A stretch of 32,012 bases of DNA. Source: Pseudomonadota bacterium. GTDB lineage: Bacteria > Pseudomonadota > Gammaproteobacteria > Burkholderiales > Ferrovaceae. The translations under genes and the position numbers were made by a program. Under the pieces are notes generated by a model. It was given only the letters and a program-made list of their open reading frames with translations. It was not told the origin of the DNA and searched no databases. Of this stretch, positions 28,227 to 32,012 are shown piece by piece. The stretch covers positions 1 through 32,012 of the forward strand of contig JAKBAT010000006.1 in NCBI GenBank assembly GCA_021808815.1. The letters are read 5' to 3'. Numbering within the stretch: the stretch's first letter is position 1; each line of letters starts with the position of its first letter.

Positions 28227-28601
28227 TCAAAAACTCAGGAGGACGTCCTGCTCGTCCATCAGTTTGCCCAGGGCCTGACGGTCCAGCACCGTGACTTCCA
28301 CCAGCAGATCCTCCTCGGAGAGGCCGCGGGCTTCGATCGCTTCCTTTTCCACGTACAGCTTTTCGATGTCATACCCTTCAAGCGCCCGGTATGTGGGCGA
28401 AAAATTCTTGGTTTCGATGCCCTTGGTCTGCTGCCCCTTGCGCAACTGGTAAACGCCATCGTCCAGAAATGCCAGCGACACGTCCTGATCGAATGCGGCC
28501 GTGATCAGGACCACTTCGAGGGATTCCAGCGCGTACACCGTGCCATAAGGGGCCTTTCGGTTCACGAACATGAATTTTTTGGTGCGGCCCTCTTCGCTCA
28601 T
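28227..28601 (-). CDS. dsrF: DsrF, TusC-like sulfur-relay subunit
   Basis: This 124-residue cytoplasmic protein belongs to the DsrE/F-like fold and is homologous to TusC. Family features are KKFMFVNRKAPYGTVYALESLEVVLITAAF and LAFLDDGVYQL. The sequence contains no cysteine, consistent with DsrF having a structural rather than persulfide-carrying role in the DsrEFH hexamer. It lies 9 nt after dsrE and 9 nt before dsrH; the even spacing suggests balanced expression of the three subunits. Confidence 0.93.
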   Translation of the reverse strand: MSEEGRTKKFMFVNRKAPYGTVYALESLEVVLITAAFDQDVSLAFLDDGVYQLRKGQQTKGIETKNFSPTYRALEGYDIEKLYVEKEAIEARGLSEEDLLVEVTVLDRQALGKLMDEQDVLLSF

Positions 28602-28610
28602 GGCTGCTTC

Positions 28611-28970
28611 TCAGTCTCCAAAAGTCACCAGACGATCTGCCTGGATGCCCGCTTCCACCAGTTGCCCAAGGCCGGAAATGCGAAACCCGGGCGCGAGGTT
28701 CTCCTCCTTGATGCCACGGCGCAGCGCAGCCGCCACGCATACCACCAGGTCGACCCCGTGGGACTCGGCCAGCGCGCTCCAACGCGTCACGATATTGCGA
28801 TCATCCTGGGGCGGCTCGGTAAGACGGGAAGCGTTGTGCACCCCGTCGTGGTAGAAGAACACCCGAAAAACCTGGTGCCCCGCCGCCAACGCCGCCTTGC
28901 AGAACAGATACGCGCTGTCGCTTGCCTGATGCTGGTAGGGTCCTTCGTTGACCAGGATGCCAAATTTCAC
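28611..28970 (-). CDS. dsrE: DsrE, TusD-like sulfur-relay subunit with active cysteine
   Basis: DsrE is the persulfide-carrying subunit of DsrEFH and the TusD homolog. The 119-residue protein has the active cysteine C78 in VVCVAAALRRG, the position known to be essential in A. vinosum DsrE. The N-terminus MKFGILVNEGPYQHQASDSAY and the FFYHDGVHNAS segment are typical of the family. It takes sulfane sulfur from upstream carriers (TusA or a rhodanese, not encoded beside it here) and passes it to DsrC. It lies 9 nt after dsrB. Confidence 0.95.
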   Translation of the reverse strand: MKFGILVNEGPYQHQASDSAYLFCKAALAAGHQVFRVFFYHDGVHNASRLTEPPQDDRNIVTRWSALAESHGVDLVVCVAAALRRGIKEENLAPGFRISGLGQLVEAGIQADRLVTFGD

Positions 28971-28979
28971 GGAAAGGCC

Positions 28980-30056
28980 TCAGAATCGGATATGGGCCGA
29001 AGCATTCAGGGTGGATCGGGAGCCACGCCAGTCGTCCACCAGGTATTTGGTGAAAGGCAACTCGGTCAGTTCGAAGAAACGCGGCCAGCCGATGCGATCG
29101 ATCCAGTCCGAGAGGCGTTCCCAGGCACGGCCGTCTTCCTTGTAGACGTGCAGGATCTTTTTCACCACTGCTGCCACTTCCGGCCAGCGGGGGGGATTGT
29201 TGGGCAGGCCGGAGGCCACCATTTTCATGAACGTGGGCTTAGCGCGCGCGTTGGAATTCTTCCCCCCCACCCAGATGGCGATCTTGGAATGTTCCGGATC
29301 GTTGATCTGCATAGGCGGGCAAGGCGGATAGCAGGCGCCGCAACAAACACATTTTTCCTCATCCACTTCCAGGGACGGCTTGCCATTCACCATGGCCGGC
29401 CGAATGGCCGCCACTGGACAGCGGGCCACCACGGCCGGGCGTTCGCATACGTTGGCCACCAGGTCGTGATTGATTTTGGGGGGCTTGGTGTGCTGCACGA
29501 TGATGGCGATGTCCGCCTGGCCACCGCAGTTGATTTCGCAACAGGAGGTGGACAGGTGCACGCGGTTGGGCATTTCCTCGCGACGGAACTCGTCGATCAA
29601 CTCATCCATCAGCGATTTCACCACCCCGGAGGCATCAGTGCCGGGAATGTCGCAATGCAACCAGCCCTGGGTATGGGCAATCATGGAAATGGAATTGCCG
29701 GTACCCCCCACGGGAAACCCGTTGGCTTCCAGCTCATGGATGAGCGGCGCCACCTTGGCCTCGTCGGCCACCATGAACTCGATATTGGAGCGGATGGTGA
29801 AACGCACGTGCCCGTCGGCAAACTGGTCGGCAATGTCGCACAGCTTGCGGATGGTATACACGTCCATCTGGCGCTGGGTCCCCGCGCGCACCGACCACAC
29901 GGCGTCCCCGCTGTGGGACACATGATGCAGCACACCGGGGCGGGGGCGGTCGTGATATTTCCAGTTGCCGTAATTTTTGAGCAGTGTGGGGTGCAAATAC
30001 TGGCGGTTGTCCGGCACCCCGCTTTCCACGGGGCGACGCAGTTGGGGCTGGCTCAC
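28980..30056 (-). CDS. dsrB: DsrB, beta subunit of reverse dissimilatory sulfite reductase
   Basis: The beta subunit forms the working siroheme-[4Fe-4S] site of the DsrA2B2 enzyme, which in oxidisers releases sulfite from sulfur carried by DsrC. The start chosen is GTG at 30056, one base after the dsrA stop, with a perfect GGAGGA site 7 nt upstream; this gives 358 residues starting MSQPQLRRP. An ATG at 30089 would overlap dsrA and waste this site. Cluster ligands are C135 (GWLHCD) and C172, C173 and C177 (TSCCEINCGG), with spacing as in known DsrB. A ferredoxin insert has C236, C239, C242 and C246 plus C213 in ARCPVAA. The C-terminus contains the IGWPRFFELT segment. Confidence 0.96.
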   Translation of the reverse strand: MSQPQLRRPVESGVPDNRQYLHPTLLKNYGNWKYHDRPRPGVLHHVSHSGDAVWSVRAGTQRQMDVYTIRKLCDIADQFADGHVRFTIRSNIEFMVADEAKVAPLIHELEANGFPVGGTGNSISMIAHTQGWLHCDIPGTDASGVVKSLMDELIDEFRREEMPNRVHLSTSCCEINCGGQADIAIIVQHTKPPKINHDLVANVCERPAVVARCPVAAIRPAMVNGKPSLEVDEEKCVCCGACYPPCPPMQINDPEHSKIAIWVGGKNSNARAKPTFMKMVASGLPNNPPRWPEVAAVVKKILHVYKEDGRAWERLSDWIDRIGWPRFFELTELPFTKYLVDDWRGSRSTLNASAHIRF

Positions 30057-30057
30057 G

Positions 30058-31362
30058 TCATTCTCCTCCCACGGCAAGTTTGCGGGCATTGATCCTGGCG
30101 ACTTCCTCGTCCCAGCCGTCCATGCGCACGTAGGGGTTCATGCGGGGTGAATTCACCATGTTGGGGTCCACGGGGATTTCCATGGCGTCGAGGAAATTCA
30201 CTAGCCCGATGCGCTCGATCATTTCTCCGGTCCGTTCATGCTCCAGGGCGTTTTCGGCAAAGAAATCGATGATTTTCTGGGCCAGCTCCACGAGCTTTTC
30301 AAAGTCCTCGTCGCTCTCCAGTTTCATGAAGGGCACGACCACGGTGCCCATGAGGTCACCGATCTTGAGGGTGCGCTTCCCGCCCACCAGTACGGTGGCG
30401 CCCTTGTCCTTCCCGGGCGCCAGGGCGCCGGTCATGGCGTTGATGCACTGCATGCAGCGCACGCAGCTTTTGTTGTCGATTTCCAGGGACTGGGTATCGT
30501 TGAGCTCCAGGGCGGAATATTGGCTATCACTGCGCGCCTTGCCGGCATCCTTGACGCGAATGGCATGGGTGGGGCAGCGCGACACCACGGAATTCACGAG
30601 CCGGTTGAGGCCCTGTTTGCGAAACCATTCCCTGCCCATGGCATGGTCAGTACGAATGTTGTCGCGCCAGGTCCCGATGATGGACATGTCGGCGCGCTGG
30701 ATGGAATTCATGCAATCGTTGGGGCATCCGGAAAACTTGAACTTGAACTTGTAGGGCAAGGAAGGGCGGTGGATGTCATCCAGAAAATTGTTGACCACCG
30801 TGCGATGGGCGCGCGCTTCGTCGTAACAGGACTGCTCGCAACGGGCGCTGCCCACGCAGGACATGGAGGTGCGCACCGCCGGGCCCGCCCCTCCCAGGTC
30901 GAAACCCAGTTCGTTGATCTCGTCGAAAGCCTTCTGCACGTTCTCGGTGGTAGCGCCCTGGAACATGATGTCGCCCGACTGCCCGTGAAACGCAATCAGC
31001 CCGGAAGCGTGCCGTTCCCAGATGTCGCACATCTTGCGCAGCACATCGGTGTTGTAGTGCATACCGGGAGGAGGCATCACGCGCAAGGTGTGGAACTCGG
31101 CGGCATCCTTGTAGACGGGAGCGCCGTTTTCATCCTTCAGTTCGGTGAAGCGGGGAATGACACCACCGCCATAACCAAAAACGCCCACCGTCCCGCCTTT
31201 CCAGTAACCTTTTTTGGTTTTGTACGAGGTTTCCAGCTGTCCCAGCAAATCCACCATCTGGTCCTTGTCCTGGGCCAGGCGCTTGAGCCCGGTCACGAAG
31301 CTGGGCCACGGCCCAGACTCGAGCTCGTCAAGATTGGGCGTGTCATACATTTTCTTGGCCAT
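30058..31362 (-). CDS. dsrA: DsrA, alpha subunit of reverse dissimilatory sulfite reductase
   Basis: DsrA is the 434-residue alpha subunit of the cytoplasmic DsrA2B2 enzyme and the first gene of the operon. Siroheme-cluster ligands are C169 and C175 (CX5C in SCVGSARC) and C213 and C217 (CX3C in GCPNDC), spaced as in characterised DsrA. A ferredoxin domain has C300, C303 and C306, with C263 in SRCPTHAIR as the probable fourth ligand. Family landmarks include HTLRVMPPPGMHYNTDVLR and FHGQSGDIMFQG. A strong AAGGAGGAG ribosome site precedes the ATG. Together with dsrL and dsrEFH, and with no dsrD in the window, it points to sulfur oxidation rather than sulfate reduction. The promoter should lie in 31363-31450. 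Confidence 0.97.
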   Translation of the reverse strand: MAKKMYDTPNLDELESGPWPSFVTGLKRLAQDKDQMVDLLGQLETSYKTKKGYWKGGTVGVFGYGGGVIPRFTELKDENGAPVYKDAAEFHTLRVMPPPGMHYNTDVLRKMCDIWERHASGLIAFHGQSGDIMFQGATTENVQKAFDEINELGFDLGGAGPAVRTSMSCVGSARCEQSCYDEARAHRTVVNNFLDDIHRPSLPYKFKFKFSGCPNDCMNSIQRADMSIIGTWRDNIRTDHAMGREWFRKQGLNRLVNSVVSRCPTHAIRVKDAGKARSDSQYSALELNDTQSLEIDNKSCVRCMQCINAMTGALAPGKDKGATVLVGGKRTLKIGDLMGTVVVPFMKLESDEDFEKLVELAQKIIDFFAENALEHERTGEMIERIGLVNFLDAMEIPVDPNMVNSPRMNPYVRMDGWDEEVARINARKLAVGGE

Positions 31363-31380
31363 GTCTCCTCCTTGTACTTG

Positions 31381-31409
31381 TCTATAATCCCGGCGGGGCG
31401 GGATGACTG
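31381..31409 (-). promoter_or_regulatory. Candidate dsrA promoter with palindrome in the -10/-35 spacer
   Basis: On the minus strand a -10-like TATAGA (31381-31386) lies 18 nt ahead of the dsrA ATG, with a weak -35-like CAGTCA 17 nt further up (31404-31409). The spacer holds a perfect inverted repeat, ATCCCG-N6-CGGGAT (31387-31404). A factor bound there would sit on the promoter face. The very short distance to the ATG means the ribosome site GGAGGAG would be almost at the 5' end of the message, so a start point further upstream is also possible. Read by eye only. Confidence 0.35.
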
Positions 31410-31516
31410 CCGGTTTACGACGTTTCAGGCAATTCGAAAATTTGCCACTTATATGCCATCATCACTGAACTCACCGCGACATTAAATAACCCCAATGGGG
31501 GGGGAACCCGTTTCCT

Positions 31517-31534
31517 GATGGGTTATGTCCCATC
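31517..31534. promoter_or_regulatory. Inverted repeat GATGGG-N6-CCCATC ahead of the small plus-strand gene
   Basis: A perfect 6-nt inverted repeat with a 6-nt AT-rich centre lies 43 nt before the ATG at 31578. It is flanked by runs of eight G (31497-31504) and six C (31534-31539), which could extend pairing in RNA. A -10-like TATAGA lies just downstream at 31549-31554. It may be an operator for the small gene pair or shared with dsrA; no known regulator site is recognised. The rest of the 215-nt gap (31363-31577) shows no open frame with a ribosome site. Confidence 0.35.
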
Positions 31535-31577
31535 CCCCCTCACCAGGCTATAGACGCATTGACCAGGAATCACGACC

Positions 31578-31796
31578 ATGGCTGAAATCATCGAACTGGC
31601 CCGTTTCACGGTGCCCCTTGGCCAACAGGAAATCGAAGTGCAGCAAATCGAACATGTGCAAGGCGGCATGCCGCTGCTGCGGCTGCGCATTCGTGAAGGC
31701 AAGCGCTTCACGATTTTCGATATCGACCCGCTGACGGCCGGCGCCCTGAGTGCGGTACTGCAGCAATGGGCCGCCGCGCAAAGGCCTGCGACGTGA
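31578..31796 (+). CDS. Small conserved-looking protein divergent from dsrA, function unknown
   Basis: This 72-residue cytoplasmic protein has no signal or membrane segment. It has a strand-rich first half (VPLGQQEIEVQQIEHVQGG) and then LLRLRIREGKRFTIFDIDPLTAG followed by a helix. The strongly charged RIREGKRFTIFDIDP core looks like a conserved family motif, and I recall similar small proteins beside sulfur genes in proteobacteria, but I cannot name a family with certainty. An AGGAA ribosome site lies 8 nt before the ATG. The stop overlaps the GTG of the next gene as GTGA, so the two are coupled and probably act together. Divergent placement from dsrA suggests shared regulation. It is too short for an enzyme; a binding or accessory role is possible (inference). 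Confidence 0.75.
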   Translation: MAEIIELARFTVPLGQQEIEVQQIEHVQGGMPLLRLRIREGKRFTIFDIDPLTAGALSAVLQQWAAAQRPAT

Positions 31797-32012
31797 GCGG
31801 GATGGTCGACTTCGCCTTTTCCCTGCAGGGCCGCTTTGTGCCCTCCTGTTACGCCCGCCCGCTCTGGGAGGGCATCTGCCGGGTGCTGCCTTGGCTCGCC
31901 GGGGAACCTGAGGCGGGGCTGTTACCTTTGCGCGGTCACGACCAGGGGGAGGGCATCTGGTTGCCGCACCGCAGCAAGCTCGTATTGCGCCTGCCACGAG
32001 CGCGGGCGGAGG
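31793..32012 (+). CDS. Cas6/Cmx6-like protein, N-terminal part (runs off right edge)
   Basis: The visible 73 codons (GTG at 31793, overlapping the previous stop by 4 nt) read MSGMVDFAFSLQGRFVPSCY, then WEGICRVLPWLAGEPEAGLLPLRG and PHRSKLVLRLPRARAE. An in-frame ATG at 31802 gives a start at MVDFAF and may be the true one. The pattern of a beta strand with F-x-L-x-G-x-x-x-P, a helix ending in LPWL, an AGLLPLRG turn and SKLVLRLPRxRA resembles the type I-MYXAN Cas6/Cmx6 family, whose members begin with a strand-G-x-x-x-P, a helix, and end the first ferredoxin-like fold with an R-L-R-L-P motif. This is recalled family knowledge, not a search. No CRISPR repeats or other cas genes are in the window, so a role outside CRISPR is plausible. 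Confidence 0.55.
   Translation, partial: MSGMVDFAFSLQGRFVPSCYARPLWEGICRVLPWLAGEPEAGLLPLRGHDQGEGIWLPHRSKLVLRLPRARAE

Noticed and set aside
27900-30092. A 730-codon plus-strand frame opposite dsrH, dsrF, dsrE and dsrB
   Set aside because: All four dsr genes on the other strand have intact family motifs and tight spacing; the antisense frame has none.
25272-31362. Sulfate or sulfite reduction as the direction of the dsr pathway
   Set aside because: Presence of dsrE, dsrF, dsrH and a DsrL with the C-terminal ferredoxin domain, with no dsrD, fits the oxidative type.
31797-32012. A CRISPR array or cas operon next to the Cas6-like gene
   Set aside because: No direct repeats with regular spacing and no other cas gene are visible in the window; the region beyond the right edge cannot be judged.

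Overview
The window comes from a GC-rich chromosome, most likely of a sulfur-oxidising betaproteobacterium (Nitrosomonadales type; genus not determinable by eye). Two things point there. The order ompA-ubiG-gph facing gyrA-serC-pheA-hisC-tyrA is the usual betaproteobacterial arrangement. A complete oxidative (reverse-type) dsr cluster, with dsrEFH and dsrL, fills the right-hand side. No insertion sequence, phage gene, tRNA, rRNA or CRISPR array was seen. Only three non-coding gaps exceed 100 nt, all between divergent genes (6207-6373, 17263-17408, 31363-31577), and all are visibly AT-richer than their surroundings or carry palindromes.

Layout. (1) 1-6206, minus strand: gyrA-serC-pheA-hisC-tyrA, tightly packed; tyrA runs off the left edge. 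(2) 6374-9626, plus strand: an OmpA/OprF-like protein, ubiG, a Gph-type HAD phosphatase and a U32 (TrhP/YegQ-like) protein, with overlapping junctions. (3) 9660-17262, minus strand: one compact operon read as membrane fusion protein, RND pump, small DUF2892 membrane protein, TolC-like channel, sulfide:quinone oxidoreductase, rhodanese. (4) 17409-17777, plus strand: a divergent ArsR-family regulator with the cysteine pair of the BigR/SqrR persulfide sensors; an AT-rich palindrome lies between it and the operon. (5) 17746-31362, minus strand: dsrABEFHCMKLJOPN followed without a break by a YbiB/TrpD2-like gene and cobA. (6) 31578-32012, plus strand: a small conserved-looking protein and the start of a gene resembling Cas6/Cmx6, divergent from dsrA.

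How it fits together. SQR would oxidise sulfide to sulfane sulfur at the membrane, and the rhodanese could move it on. DsrEFH and DsrC relay persulfide sulfur to DsrAB, which produces sulfite. DsrL supplies the electron-acceptor side of DsrAB, and DsrMKJOP links DsrC to the quinone pool and periplasm. CobA makes the precursor of siroheme and DsrN amidates it for DsrAB. The most unusual features are the RND efflux pump fused into a BigR/SqrR-type sulfide operon, the Cas6-like gene beside dsrA with no CRISPR array in view, and a YbiB-like gene inside the siroheme end of the dsr operon.
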